A stretch of 64,000 bases of DNA from Neptunomonas qingdaonensis (lineage in GTDB: Bacteria; Pseudomonadota; Gammaproteobacteria; Pseudomonadales; Balneatricaceae): the NCBI RefSeq assembly GCF_900113275.1, contig NZ_FOOU01000005.1:124001-188000 (forward strand), written 5' to 3'. Of the stretch, positions 35,083-44,178 are shown piece after piece (position 1 is the first letter of the stretch; each line of letters starts with the position of its first letter). The translations under genes were made by a program, and so were the position numbers. Under the pieces are notes generated by a model, which saw nothing but the letters and a program-made list of their open reading frames with translations, was not told the origin of the DNA and made no database searches.

Positions 35083-36258
35083 TTACAGGGCCTTGTTATG
35101 AAGATCTTTTTCATGCAAGTCAGCCAGTGTTTGTAACACGTAGCTTTGCTGTTCTGCTGAGAGTGGTTCGCCATTGACCTGCTCAAAAAAGTCACTGAAC
35201 ATCGAAAACTCGCCTTTTTTAAGCTGATCCCTGCGGGCATTTTGTTGTGGGCTGGCAGCCATTAAACCGGGGCGTTCAATATGTAGCACATTGGGATAGA
35301 CCTGCCGCAGCTTCCCCATCACATCCAGAATGGCATGTTTATCGGTTAAGCGAATCTGCAGGTAATCATCACGCTTAGGGTCGTTGAAAGCGTCTTCGAT
35401 AATATCAGCTAAAGCGCCAGTGATGGTGCGCATATCTCTTAACGGCTGTAACGGAATCTGATCGATCTGCTGCACGCCAGAAGGCCCCATTTCTACCAGC
35501 GTAACGGATTTAATCTGCTTCTCTTCTGAGAAGGAGTATTTAAGGATCGAGCCAGAATACCGAATATTTTCGGAGCCTTTATATTGGCGGCCATGCAGGT
35601 GCCCAAGTGCAACATAACTAAAATCAGCGAAGTGCTGATACGATACCCGATCAGCCCCACCAATCGATAAAGGCCGCTCTGACTCACTGGACTGCCCACC
35701 GTCGATAAAGCAGTGACTGAGTAAAACAGAACGGCTGCTTTTATTAAGACTGTTATTAAGATTGGCGCGAAGCTGCGGTTTTATCACAGCCATCAGTTGC
35801 GCCATCGCTTCATCATGGCTGCTGGCTTCAACTTGCAAGGCGTGACGCACAGTAGCGGGATCAGCATAGGGCAGCCCAAAAAAAGCCACCTCGCCATGCT
35901 CATCTTCAAGTATTACCGGGTCAGCGATCTGTTGAATATTGCCGAGTATATGTACACCGGATTGCGCCAACTGAGCCGAGCCAAAACTTAAGCGTTCTGC
36001 ACCATCATGGTTACCGCTGATAAGAATAACCGGAATATTGAGTTGGTTGATACGATCCAGTACCTCATCCAGCAAAGCAACCGCTTGTGAAGGAGGCACA
36101 GAACGATCATAAATATCACCAGCAATAAGAATGACATCAACCTGTTGCTCATGGGCAATAGTAACGATCTGATCCAGCACGTGCCGCTGATCTTCAAGCA
36201 GCGATACGTTATGAAATTGTCGCCCTATATGACAGTCAGAGGTATGCAGTATTTTCAT
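35083..36258 (-). CDS. sbcD: SbcD, nuclease subunit of the SbcCD complex
   Basis: A 391-residue Mre11-type phosphoesterase. Metal-binding motifs appear in the family order: HTSDCHIGRQFH, LIAGDIYDRSVPP, LISGNHDGAERL, SHCFIDGG, and GHLHGRQ. It is the Mn-dependent endo/exonuclease of the SbcCD complex in the cytosol. First gene of the sbcDC operon. The region upstream to 36363 is AT-rich and probably carries the promoter. Confidence 0.97.
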   Translation of the reverse strand: MKILHTSDCHIGRQFHNVSLLEDQRHVLDQIVTIAHEQQVDVILIAGDIYDRSVPPSQAVALLDEVLDRINQLNIPVILISGNHDGAERLSFGSAQLAQSGVHILGNIQQIADPVILEDEHGEVAFFGLPYADPATVRHALQVEASSHDEAMAQLMAVIKPQLRANLNNSLNKSSRSVLLSHCFIDGGQSSESERPLSIGGADRVSYQHFADFSYVALGHLHGRQYKGSENIRYSGSILKYSFSEEKQIKSVTLVEMGPSGVQQIDQIPLQPLRDMRTITGALADIIEDAFNDPKRDDYLQIRLTDKHAILDVMGKLRQVYPNVLHIERPGLMAASPQQNARRDQLKKGEFSMFSDFFEQVNGEPLSAEQQSYVLQTLADLHEKDLHNKAL

Positions 36259-36362
36259 AAATTATCGCTTTAATTTATCAGTTTAACTTATTGTTTTAAA
36301 TTACTTTTTTAGGAAGGTAATTTTGTCTTTTTATATTAAATGGTTATTTATAAATTTTATAA

Positions 36363-37226
36363 TTATTTGCTGCATTCGCTACTGAAAAGACGCGAAAATA
36401 TTTCAAAATCCTGCATATTGATGGTTTGTGGTGGCTTTACAAAATCAGCCACTAAGTCATCAAAGCACTGCTGATACGGGTCCAACGCTACGCGCGTATT
36501 CTCTTTGATAAAGTGCACCCAGGCATAACTTTCACCGTTATTGAGCAGATCATATGTTTTCGTTACGGTGCCAATGCAGGTAGTCGGCCGGTCATCTAAC
36601 GTGTTCTTAGGTTTGAGGCTCAGGCTGGAAACGGCCACTGTTTTAGATAAAGCAGGTGTTTTTTTATTGAGCTTATCCAGCGCCATTAATGTGGCTGGAT
36701 TAACATTGATATCCACTTCCAGAATCGCTTCGGATACCAGGCGTGCCGACTGTATACCGCCATTACAACCTACACCACCCTCACCGAGGCTGGTGATAAA
36801 GTCGCGTGAATCAGGGTTTAAATGTGGCAAACGACCAATCACATAAACAGACGCTTTGGTGCCCTGCTGATCCCCCTTATCGTGAACCAGCAATAACTCC
36901 ATCGCCTTGTCCAGCGTGCCTACCGGCTTATAGACTACATAGCCTTGAGTTTGCCCTGTTGCATCCACCGGACGTTTCGCATAATAGCCACCATCAGGTG
37001 TTTTCTTAACAACAATATCTTTATATTTTTCAGAACACACAGCCATGTCGAGTGCGCCACCGTCGTCTTCCTGATCTTTCAGCTCCTTTAAGCAAAGCGG
37101 GTGAAAAACAGGCACTGATTCAGGCCCCTTATAGGAAGCGCCGGCAACGGCCTGCCCTGTAAAAGGTAAGCTTGTGATCAATGAAGCAACCGCGAGTGAC
37201 ATAAGGTGTTGTGGTAAAAAGCGCAT
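36363..37226 (-). CDS. Secreted protein of unknown function
   Basis: A 287-residue protein with a Sec signal (LMSLAVASLITSLPFTGQAVA, cleaved near residue 29; shown here as LMSLAVASLITS then LPFTGQAVA). The mature part has several cysteines (HPLCLKEL, MAVCSEKY, GVGCNGG, TTCIGTV, QQCFDD, SSECSK), enough for disulfide bonds in the periplasm. Segments GYVVYKPVGTLDKAMELLL and RLVSEAILEVDINV suggest a beta-rich fold. I recognise no family. It is monocistronic, separated from sbcD by an AT-rich 100-base gap. Confidence 0.75.
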   Translation of the reverse strand: MRFLPQHLMSLAVASLITSLPFTGQAVAGASYKGPESVPVFHPLCLKELKDQEDDGGALDMAVCSEKYKDIVVKKTPDGGYYAKRPVDATGQTQGYVVYKPVGTLDKAMELLLVHDKGDQQGTKASVYVIGRLPHLNPDSRDFITSLGEGGVGCNGGIQSARLVSEAILEVDINVNPATLMALDKLNKKTPALSKTVAVSSLSLKPKNTLDDRPTTCIGTVTKTYDLLNNGESYAWVHFIKENTRVALDPYQQCFDDLVADFVKPPQTINMQDFEIFSRLFSSECSK

Positions 37227-37459
37227 TCATTCTCCTATAGACCGGCGGCTATTTGTGGCTGTATTTTAAACGCTAATCAGTGCAGATCATCACCGGCTAT
37301 CGATAAAGCGGTAAGCTTACAGGCGATAAGCATTCAGGGCGTAAGAATTAAGGCGCTAAGCATAGCAAAATATCGACAAATAATATGTGTCTGAAATCTA
37401 CTAAGGTGATTATCATTATGTTGGTATCGTTTGCTTTGTAATCTAAAGGGTTTTTATTC

Positions 37460-38326
37460 GTGAGCTTAACTAATACAGACAAATCTATTCTTATTACCGG
37501 CTGTTCATCAGGGATTGGCTTGGCCGTTGCTCACGGGCTTAAAGGACGGGGTTATCGTGTCTTTGCAACCGCCCGACAGCTAAGCGATGTAACCAGGCTA
37601 CAACAAGCAGGGTTTGAAGCCTGCCAACTGGATCTGGATAACAGCGATTCCATTCGTGCAGCCGTTGATTGGACACTACAGCAAACCGGTGGCAATCTTT
37701 ATGCCCTTTTCAATAATGGCGCTTACGGCCAGCCAGGTGCCGTTGAAGATTTATCCCGCGATGTACTACGACAGCAGTTTGAAACCAACCTGTTCGGCAC
37801 ATTGGAACTGACTAATTTACTGATTCCGCTTATGCGACGCCAGGGATATGGCCGTATCATTCAAAACAGCTCAGTGCTGGGGCTAATCACCATGAAGTAC
37901 CGGGGGGCTTATAATGCCAGCAAGTTTGCACTGGAAGGCCTCACCGATACACTACGACAAGAGCTACATGGCAGCGGTATTTTCGTCTCACTGGTTGAGC
38001 CCGGGCCTATTACCAGCGACTTTCGAAAAAACGCATATGCAAAGTTTAAACAAAATATCATCGTAAAAGGCAGTGCTCACCAGCAGACCTATGAAGCCGT
38101 AGAAAAACGCTTAGCGGCTGATCCTGACCCTGATAAAAAGGACCCTTTCACGTTAGAGCCTGACGCCGTACTGAAAAAAGTAATCCACGCACTCGAAGCC
38201 AAAAAACCAAAGGCGCGCTATTACGTTACCGTTCCGACCTACCTGTTTGCATATTTAAGAAGGCTGTTGTCGGCCAACATCTTGGATATAGTGCTGCGCA
38301 GGGCAGCGGATAGTGAGAACAGATAG
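37460..38326 (+). CDS. Short-chain dehydrogenase/reductase
   Basis: A 288-residue classical SDR beginning at a GTG. The cofactor motif is TGCSSGIGLAVAHGL, the acidic LDLDNSD follows, then NNGAYGQPG (NAG-like), the catalytic Ser in NSSVLGLITM and the YNASK catalytic pair. VEPGPITSDF is the usual PG loop. The closest textbook relatives act on steroid, retinol or fatty alcohol-like substrates, but the actual substrate is unknown. It is followed 70 bases later by a MarR regulator with its own palindromic promoter region. Confidence 0.92.
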   Translation: MSLTNTDKSILITGCSSGIGLAVAHGLKGRGYRVFATARQLSDVTRLQQAGFEACQLDLDNSDSIRAAVDWTLQQTGGNLYALFNNGAYGQPGAVEDLSRDVLRQQFETNLFGTLELTNLLIPLMRRQGYGRIIQNSSVLGLITMKYRGAYNASKFALEGLTDTLRQELHGSGIFVSLVEPGPITSDFRKNAYAKFKQNIIVKGSAHQQTYEAVEKRLAADPDPDKKDPFTLEPDAVLKKVIHALEAKKPKARYYVTVPTYLFAYLRRLLSANILDIVLRRAADSENR

Positions 38327-38351
38327 AGAGATAATTGGTTGACACTATCTA

Positions 38352-38387
38352 CTACATTCTATAAAGTTAACTTTATCAACTATGTAG
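38352..38387. promoter_or_regulatory. Nested palindromes over the marR-SIP promoter
   Basis: A 16-bp perfect palindrome ATAAAGTTAACTTTAT (38361-38376) lies within a wider inverted repeat CTACAT (38352-38357) and ATGTAG (38382-38387). TTGACA at 38339-38344 and TATAAA at 38360-38365 are possible promoter boxes, spaced slightly short at 15 bases. The palindrome covers the -10 region, as expected for an autorepressor such as the adjacent MarR protein. Confidence 0.55.
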
Positions 38388-38396
38388 AGGTTTACC

Positions 38397-38924
38397 ATGT
38401 CGCCAATGTTACCAAAGGGCTCATCAGAAGAGTCATCACAACAGCCATCATCACTCGGCGAAACCCTGCACCGTCTGACTCATACGTACAAGTCACGGCT
38501 ACGCGAAACCATTAAAGAAAAGCAGATTCCTCTACCGATCACGCATATTCGGGCACTTAAAGGAATCAGCCGTAACCCAGCCTGCACCGCTCACTCCATT
38601 GCCCAGCGTATGCAGCGCGACAAAGCGCAGATTACCCGCGTGCTCAACGAACTGCTTAAAGACGGCCTGATAGCGAAAACCGACCACCCAGAAGACCGGC
38701 GTAGTCAGTTGTTGCAACTCACCTCTAGTGGGGACTTGATCATCGCACAGCTGAACGCCGTCGAGCAGCAGATAACCGCTCAAATGACATCTAACCTGAG
38801 CCAACAAGATATCGCTTCTTTTATACGCATCGCTCATTCGATAAACGACAATCTCAGCAACCAAAGCCTTCAACCACAGCCAGATAACCAAAGCTCGTCA
38901 ACAGACACGCAAGCACAGGAGTAA
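38397..38924 (+). CDS. MarR-family transcriptional regulator
   Basis: A 175-residue regulator with the winged helix of the MarR family: ACTAHSIAQRMQRDKAQITR is the recognition region and LIAKTDHPEDRRSQLLQLT is the wing with the conserved Asp-Arg-Arg. A low-complexity Ser/Gln tail ends the protein (PQPDNQSSSTDTQAQE). Overlapping palindromes in the promoter suggest autorepression. The gene lies 7 bases upstream of the siderophore-interacting protein gene, so it probably controls that gene. Confidence 0.9.
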   Translation: MSPMLPKGSSEESSQQPSSLGETLHRLTHTYKSRLRETIKEKQIPLPITHIRALKGISRNPACTAHSIAQRMQRDKAQITRVLNELLKDGLIAKTDHPEDRRSQLLQLTSSGDLIIAQLNAVEQQITAQMTSNLSQQDIASFIRIAHSINDNLSNQSLQPQPDNQSSSTDTQAQE

Positions 38925-38931
38925 AGTAATC

Positions 38932-39672
38932 ATGAACAGACCCGCACCCAGAAAACTCGACGTAATCCGCACAGATTCCGTAACTCCGCACATGCTGCGT
39001 GTCACGCTTGGCGGTGAAGGCCTGAACAACTTCCCCGCTAATCAGGAAAGCAGCTACATCAAACTGATGTTTCCGCAACCCGGCGATGCCCGTTCACAGG
39101 TCCGGACCTATACCGTGCGACAGCAGCGAGCAAACGAAATCGACGTAGACTTCGTGATTCATGACGTAGCAGGCCCCGCCTCAGCATGGGCTGCTCAGGC
39201 GACTCCCGGCGATAGTATACTGGTGGGTGGCCCCGGCCCTAAAAAGGAAATCAGCCCAGAAGCAGACTGGTTTCTGCTTATCGGAGATATGACTGCCTTA
39301 CCGGCCATTAGTGTCAACATAGCCTCACTACCGGAAGATGCCACTGGTTATGCCGTAATAGAAGTACTCGACAAAGCCGACATTCAAGCCTTGCCGCATC
39401 CGGAAAATTTTGAACTCCATTGGGTAGTTAACCCTATCACCGATCCTAGTGGTAACACCCTACTCGGCCGTGTTCGCCAGCTCTCATGGTTAAAAGGCCA
39501 GGTGTCCGTATGGGCGGCATGTGAGTTCAGCAGCATGCGTGTGCTAAGAAAATATTTTAAGGAAGAACGCAAGGAGCAGACGCACCAACTCTATATCTCC
39601 AGCTATTGGAAACTCGATAGCAGCGAAGAGCAGCATAAACAGGCGAAACGGGAAGATTCGGAGGTGAGCTGA
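38932..39672 (+). CDS. Siderophore-interacting protein (ferric-siderophore reductase)
   Basis: A 246-residue flavoprotein. The FAD-binding barrel (~1-115) shows RTYTVRQQRANEIDVDFVIH, with the R-x-Y-(T/S) motif and Asp-Val-Asp-Phe; the C-terminal domain (~120-235) has DWFLLIGDMTALPAISV and VWAACEFSSMRVLRKYF, the SIP signature. Such proteins reduce Fe3+ held by siderophores in the cytosol with NAD(P)H. It is the second gene of a MarR-led operon. No siderophore transport gene is visible in the window. Confidence 0.92.
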   Translation: MNRPAPRKLDVIRTDSVTPHMLRVTLGGEGLNNFPANQESSYIKLMFPQPGDARSQVRTYTVRQQRANEIDVDFVIHDVAGPASAWAAQATPGDSILVGGPGPKKEISPEADWFLLIGDMTALPAISVNIASLPEDATGYAVIEVLDKADIQALPHPENFELHWVVNPITDPSGNTLLGRVRQLSWLKGQVSVWAACEFSSMRVLRKYFKEERKEQTHQLYISSYWKLDSSEEQHKQAKREDSEVS

Positions 39673-39738
39673 ACGATCTTTTTCGACATGCGCGATTAAA
39701 AATTAACATGGATAATAATTTGACACTGACACCATTGA

Positions 39739-40605
39739 TTAAAAATTAAAACCAGATACTCGTAGAAAATGAATAAGTTGCTCGCAGTGTTGTTCTATTT
39801 CATCAACGGAATCATGGCTCGCATTTTCTATCTCCAGCAATCTTAAATGTGGTTCAGGGCAGTTGGCAATGATTGCTCTGGCGTCTTCAACGGGGATGAT
39901 TGTATCCTCTTTGCCATGAACGATCAGTATTGGGCAATTTATTTTACAAACAGTGCTAAGCGGAGCAAATGTAGCAAAGCGATGTCCGATCACCCACTCC
40001 ACATAACGCAGGACCAGTTTTCTAATGAATGAAGGAAAATAAAAGCTTTTTAAATAACGCTGCATCATCCATTCAGGATGTGCAAATGCAGAAATACTGA
40101 TTACCGCTGCAATATCTTTACGTTTAGATGCTTCGAATAATACCGCGCCTGCACCAACCGAATGCCCTAACAAGGCAATCTTTTTAGAGCGGTCGGGATG
40201 CTGCTGCTTTAACCATTCGATAACACTCCCCAGGTCTTCTGCAAAACGAGGTAATGATGAGAAAGTATCCGAATCACTGCCACCATGACTTCTCGCATCA
40301 AAAAGAAGAACGTTAATACCAGCCTTGTGGAACGGTGTTGCAACAGGCAGCATCATTTCTGCATTGCCACCCCATCCATGCAGAATTATAAGGGTTTCAC
40401 TTGAATCAGATACTGGAAGCAACCAGCCAAATAACTGTTTGCCTGCATTGATCGGGATGTGTAGCTGAAGATAGTCAATACCAAAAAGAACTTTTGGGCT
40501 TCCTGTTTCTTTATTTTTAGGAGCGTGGAAACCTAGGTGAATAGCTATAAAAAACAAACCAACAATGAGGATAATTGCCAACATTAAAAAGATAAAATTG
40601 TGCAT
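39739..40605 (-). CDS. Membrane-anchored alpha/beta hydrolase
   Basis: A 288-residue protein with an N-terminal hydrophobic helix (~4-24) that may act as an anchor. The hydrolase domain has HGWGGNAEMM (oxyanion-hole HG), the nucleophile elbow GHSVGAGAV (Ser), the acid in VHGKEDTIIP and the base His in NASHDSVDE. The triad is complete. Substrates in this group are small esters or acyl groups; none is implied by context. It is monocistronic and convergent with the SIP gene. Confidence 0.88.
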   Translation of the reverse strand: MHNFIFLMLAIILIVGLFFIAIHLGFHAPKNKETGSPKVLFGIDYLQLHIPINAGKQLFGWLLPVSDSSETLIILHGWGGNAEMMLPVATPFHKAGINVLLFDARSHGGSDSDTFSSLPRFAEDLGSVIEWLKQQHPDRSKKIALLGHSVGAGAVLFEASKRKDIAAVISISAFAHPEWMMQRYLKSFYFPSFIRKLVLRYVEWVIGHRFATFAPLSTVCKINCPILIVHGKEDTIIPVEDARAIIANCPEPHLRLLEIENASHDSVDEIEQHCEQLIHFLRVSGFNF

Positions 40606-40659
40606 GACGACCCTGTAGTGCAGATGGAGCTATTAGAACTCAATTCGAAAGCTAGTATT

Positions 40660-40698
40660 TAGCTATTAGGTGCGGGTAAAAGCCGACTCTAATAGCTA
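40660..40698. repeat. 10-bp inverted repeat in a spacer
   Basis: TAGCTATTAG and CTAATAGCTA face each other across a 19-base loop. A further AGCTATTAG copy lies at 40628. The spacer 40606-40838 holds no gene I can support. The hairpin has no T-run. Confidence 0.4.
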
Positions 40699-40838
40699 CC
40701 ACTATCACTGGCAGTGAAGTGCCTTTCGTGAGTTCTCGTTGAAAACGCGAGGGCTCTTAGTTCAATCGCCGCTCTTGAATAGACAGGTCATCGTTTGCCA
40801 TACGCCATATTGCAGAGTGCTTTTGATCTTGATTTCAG

Positions 40839-41579
40839 TCATGATCGGTACGGTTGGAATGGAGTTTGGATGAGATTTTCGGCCCACTGCATCGGTAGAT
40901 TGGCGAGAGAATCCGTCAAAGCTTGTGTCCACTGCGCCGATACATGAGAAATGTCCGCTTCGGTGAATCGTTGGAATCGTGGACTCGTTTCGTGGTTCGA
41001 AAGAACGGCGATGTCGATCGGGTAACCCACATCGTTCACGCTTGCGCGCGTTGCGTCGAACGCCAAAAACGCAAGTGCAACTGCAGACGAAAGCGGAGTC
41101 TCGTAACGCAGCAGCCGATCCAAAATTGGCTTTCCGTAGTAAGTGCGTCCGATCATGAAGTAGGGGGAATCGACCGCCGCCTCGACCCAGTTTCCTTCCG
41201 GGTATACATAAAACATCTGCGGGCTGTTATCGGCGAGTAATCGCCCACCGATAATCGCGTGAAGGTTGAATGAATGGTTGGTAGCGGCAAGGGAAGGTCC
41301 GTCCTCGGTTTTCACACGTCGAAGCTGCTCGCCAAATAGATTGACGAACTGATACAGACGGTCTCGGGTGCTATCTTCGTTGCGGAGTGTTTCGTCTACA
41401 TATGTGATTGTCTTGTCGCGAACCGATCGCAGGCCGCTGGTCATCGTGAATAACGACTGACCGGCATGTTGGAACTCAGCAAGCTTCTGCTTGTTGACCT
41501 GCTCGCTTCCTTTCACAATTCTCGTGTCCGCGAGCGCCACTATTCCTTCTGCAACCTTGATGCCGATGCAAAATGTCAT
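40839..41579 (-). CDS. Anbu-type proteasome homologue (Ntn-hydrolase)
   Basis: A 246-residue Ntn-hydrolase close to the Anbu (ancestral beta-subunit) proteasome homologues. The ATG at 41579 puts a Thr directly after Met (MTFCIGIKVAEGIVALADTR), the expected nucleophile, and GAGA 7 bases upstream supports it; the frame to 41591 needs a GTG. FTMTSGLRSVRDK and VALAFLAFDATRASV follow the proteasome-like fold. Anbu proteins form helical assemblies; their substrate is unknown. In other genomes they travel with a transglutaminase, an alpha-E protein and a circularly permuted ATP-grasp enzyme; none of these is adjacent here. Confidence 0.88.
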   Translation of the reverse strand: MTFCIGIKVAEGIVALADTRIVKGSEQVNKQKLAEFQHAGQSLFTMTSGLRSVRDKTITYVDETLRNEDSTRDRLYQFVNLFGEQLRRVKTEDGPSLAATNHSFNLHAIIGGRLLADNSPQMFYVYPEGNWVEAAVDSPYFMIGRTYYGKPILDRLLRYETPLSSAVALAFLAFDATRASVNDVGYPIDIAVLSNHETSPRFQRFTEADISHVSAQWTQALTDSLANLPMQWAENLIQTPFQPYRS

Positions 41580-41805
41580 ATTTGTTCTCACAGGGTGGGT
41601 TAAATTATTTTAAACGTATGAAAGAGTATACCATTCCACATACTAAAAACGGTTATTTAGTAGGCTGTGGTATTAAGTTCGGCCTAATATAGGGTACTCG
41701 CGCGCCAAGCCTCACAGATGCAAAAACGAAGGGTTTTGTCATCAAATTTTATGCCTCCTCCAGTCTCTGTATTGGGCATGGCTAGCGTGTTTAGCTCTGG
41801 AGCGC

Positions 41806-42444
41806 TTATTTCTGCGTCAACCGAATATCTGAATAGTAACTCGTAGCAGAGCTTTTTGAGTTGTCGGTGTCGGTCATGATGGCGATGGCATCAATGTAAC
41901 GAAATTCTTTGCCAAACAACTGTTGCAGGTCTTCTTTAATATTGCGCTTTTCTGTGACCCAACCCTTGCTATCGCCACTGCCTCTGACGGTGAGCATCAT
42001 TGCACTGCCATTGGTAAACGGGTTTGGCCAGACATCATTGGTTTGTGATTGATTCGACCACACATAACTGATCGCTTTGGTGCTTAAAAATGTCCAGCCA
42101 TCTTGTGTAACAACATAGATACGTGCAGCAAAGTCATCGCCGGTCTTAGTTTTTTCATCGCCCACCACCGGAAACTTTTCAACCCGCCACGACCAGTTAA
42201 GAAACGGTGTTTTATCCAGATCTATCTTCTTTTCGAAAAACAAACCCGATGCCGATTGGCTGCTTTTTGCACGAATGACATCGCGTTGCATCTGTTCATC
42301 ATAAACAACACTATAGGCTGTATCACCCGAAAAACTTTTGTGTTTCCAATCGATAATCGAGGCTGCTGGATAGCTAATATCGACGGCATGGCTGCTTACT
42401 GAAAATGCCATGAGTAACCCGGTAACAGCACCTAATATTTTCAT
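41806..42444 (-). CDS. DUF3047 periplasmic protein
   Basis: A 212-residue protein from the ATG at 42444, for which AAGGA lies 5 bases upstream; the longer frame to 42477 overlaps the end of the oleate hydratase gene. A signal peptide (ILGAVTGLLMAFSVSSHA) is followed by the DUF3047 domain: LNWSWRVEKFPV, DDFAARIYVVTQDG, YVWSNQSQ, and YIDAIAIMTDTDNS with YYSDIRLT at the end. The function of the family is unknown. It is 23 bases downstream of oleate hydratase, so the two probably share a transcript. Confidence 0.88.
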   Translation of the reverse strand: MKILGAVTGLLMAFSVSSHAVDISYPAASIIDWKHKSFSGDTAYSVVYDEQMQRDVIRAKSSQSASGLFFEKKIDLDKTPFLNWSWRVEKFPVVGDEKTKTGDDFAARIYVVTQDGWTFLSTKAISYVWSNQSQTNDVWPNPFTNGSAMMLTVRGSGDSKGWVTEKRNIKEDLQQLFGKEFRYIDAIAIMTDTDNSKSSATSYYSDIRLTQK

Positions 42445-42467
42445 GTATATCCTTGCATCGTTGAACA

Positions 42468-44072
42468 TTATCGGCAAATGGCCTTCATCGCTTTTATTAA
42501 AACGACGGGATTATGAATAGCGTCATATACGGGCAATACCTGCTTATCTGTCTCGAACAACCCATAAACAGCCATTTGCGCACTGCGCACTGAATACTCG
42601 ACCGTAAATACGCAATCCTCTGGTACTTCGGCAAACTGACCGAGGAATGCAAAATTAACAGCCCCCTCCGGCAACACCTCGGGGCGATCTCCCTTAGCAC
42701 ATGGCATAAAGAGACTATCGATAAATGGCATGGCGACGGGAATACAGTTAATTTTTTGGGCTTCAGCCACGGGGCTCATTAAATCCTCAATGCCCAAATG
42801 TCCCCATAGCTCTTCAAGAATTTCTTCTCCATTACAATCTGACATTCTTTTATCGACGTAATTCCCTTTTTTATCAGGATATAGCCCATAGCCCCAAAAA
42901 ATTCTGACGTCACCGGGTTGATTTGGGAAGTGTGGTTGACGGGCAATAACAATAGACATCAGCCAGTTTGAATCCGTCATCGTGACCAATCCACCCGTGC
43001 CGGCTAAATTCCCACTGAAATCTTCCATATAATCATGGAACGTGCGGTCTTTGAGGGTAACGGTAAAGGAATACCATTTTTGTCGATCGATATCGTCACA
43101 AAAAACACCAGGATTGCCAAAGGAGCTATCTTTCTTCGCTATGCTTTCCCATAACATCCATGAACCCGAACTGGATTTATCTTTTAAGACAGGTGCATCT
43201 TTCCACGAACCATTATCAGTGCTTTCGGTAATGGAGCCATTAGTAATGAACACATAATCACCAGCACCTAAGGTGATCTGCTGCAGGTTTTTATCTTTAT
43301 CTCGTGCATGTATCGCTATCGCTTTTTTGTGGCTGGGCAAAAGCTCAAAATCAATATCAACGACTTGCGTCTGCAATTCAAAATTAACCCCTCTTTGTTG
43401 CAGATATCGTTGCAGAGGTATGACCACCGAGTGATATTGGTTGTACTGAGTTCGCATGATGCCACCCAAGGTGGGCATTCCATCCAACAAATGGATAAAG
43501 CGTTTCATGTAGCGCCTCATTGCGGCCACACTGCTCCATTTCTGGAAGGCAAACATTGAGGTCCAGAGATACCAATAGTTCGTCTCGAAGAAAGATGCTT
43601 CAAACCAATCCTCAATCCGCACATTGTTTAAGGTGGCTTCTGATACAAAGGTCAGTTTGAGTAAATCTGCCTGGTGTTTTAACGAGAGCCCGAACGATGA
43701 AACATCCATCCGTTTGCCACTTTTCAGCAACCGGGCCTGGGCATGAGTAACATATCGGGCATTAAACTCAAATGATTCGTCGGTGACAGAAATAGCAGGA
43801 TCATCATAAGATGGGATATGTGATAACAAGTCCCAGTAGCATACAAAATGTTTTTCATGCATGCGGCCACCACGAATAACAAAGCCGTTATCGGGGTCAC
43901 CACAACCATCCAGTGCGCCTCCTAACGTCGTATTTTGCTCTAAGATATGAATATTATTAGCTGACACATAAGCATCGTTGATGAGATACACGGCGCTTGC
44001 AAGAGAAGCCAGGCCTCCTCCAACCAGGTAAATTTTTGAGTTTTCCGGATCTGTATTTTTTTCCCGCTGCAT
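42468..44072 (-). CDS. ohyA: Oleate hydratase (MCRA family)
   Basis: A 534-residue FAD enzyme. The dinucleotide fingerprint is YLVGGGLASLASAVYLI, followed by LEQNTTLGGALDGCGD and RGGRMHEKHFVCYWDLLS, the hallmark of the myosin-cross-reactive antigen family. The length and these blocks match bacterial oleate hydratases, which add water to the cis-9 double bond of unsaturated fatty acids. Function is detoxification of, or adaptation to, free unsaturated fatty acids. It is the first gene of a pair with the DUF3047 gene. Confidence 0.95.
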   Translation of the reverse strand: MQREKNTDPENSKIYLVGGGLASLASAVYLINDAYVSANNIHILEQNTTLGGALDGCGDPDNGFVIRGGRMHEKHFVCYWDLLSHIPSYDDPAISVTDESFEFNARYVTHAQARLLKSGKRMDVSSFGLSLKHQADLLKLTFVSEATLNNVRIEDWFEASFFETNYWYLWTSMFAFQKWSSVAAMRRYMKRFIHLLDGMPTLGGIMRTQYNQYHSVVIPLQRYLQQRGVNFELQTQVVDIDFELLPSHKKAIAIHARDKDKNLQQITLGAGDYVFITNGSITESTDNGSWKDAPVLKDKSSSGSWMLWESIAKKDSSFGNPGVFCDDIDRQKWYSFTVTLKDRTFHDYMEDFSGNLAGTGGLVTMTDSNWLMSIVIARQPHFPNQPGDVRIFWGYGLYPDKKGNYVDKRMSDCNGEEILEELWGHLGIEDLMSPVAEAQKINCIPVAMPFIDSLFMPCAKGDRPEVLPEGAVNFAFLGQFAEVPEDCVFTVEYSVRSAQMAVYGLFETDKQVLPVYDAIHNPVVLIKAMKAICR

Positions 44073-44178
44073 CGCTTAGCACTCCTTAAGATAATTATCT
44101 TGAAGAGCCACCACTATCGGGCTTCAGTCATGCCGGGGAAAAGGAGAAACTTACTAGCCTCTCACTTTTCATTACCTA

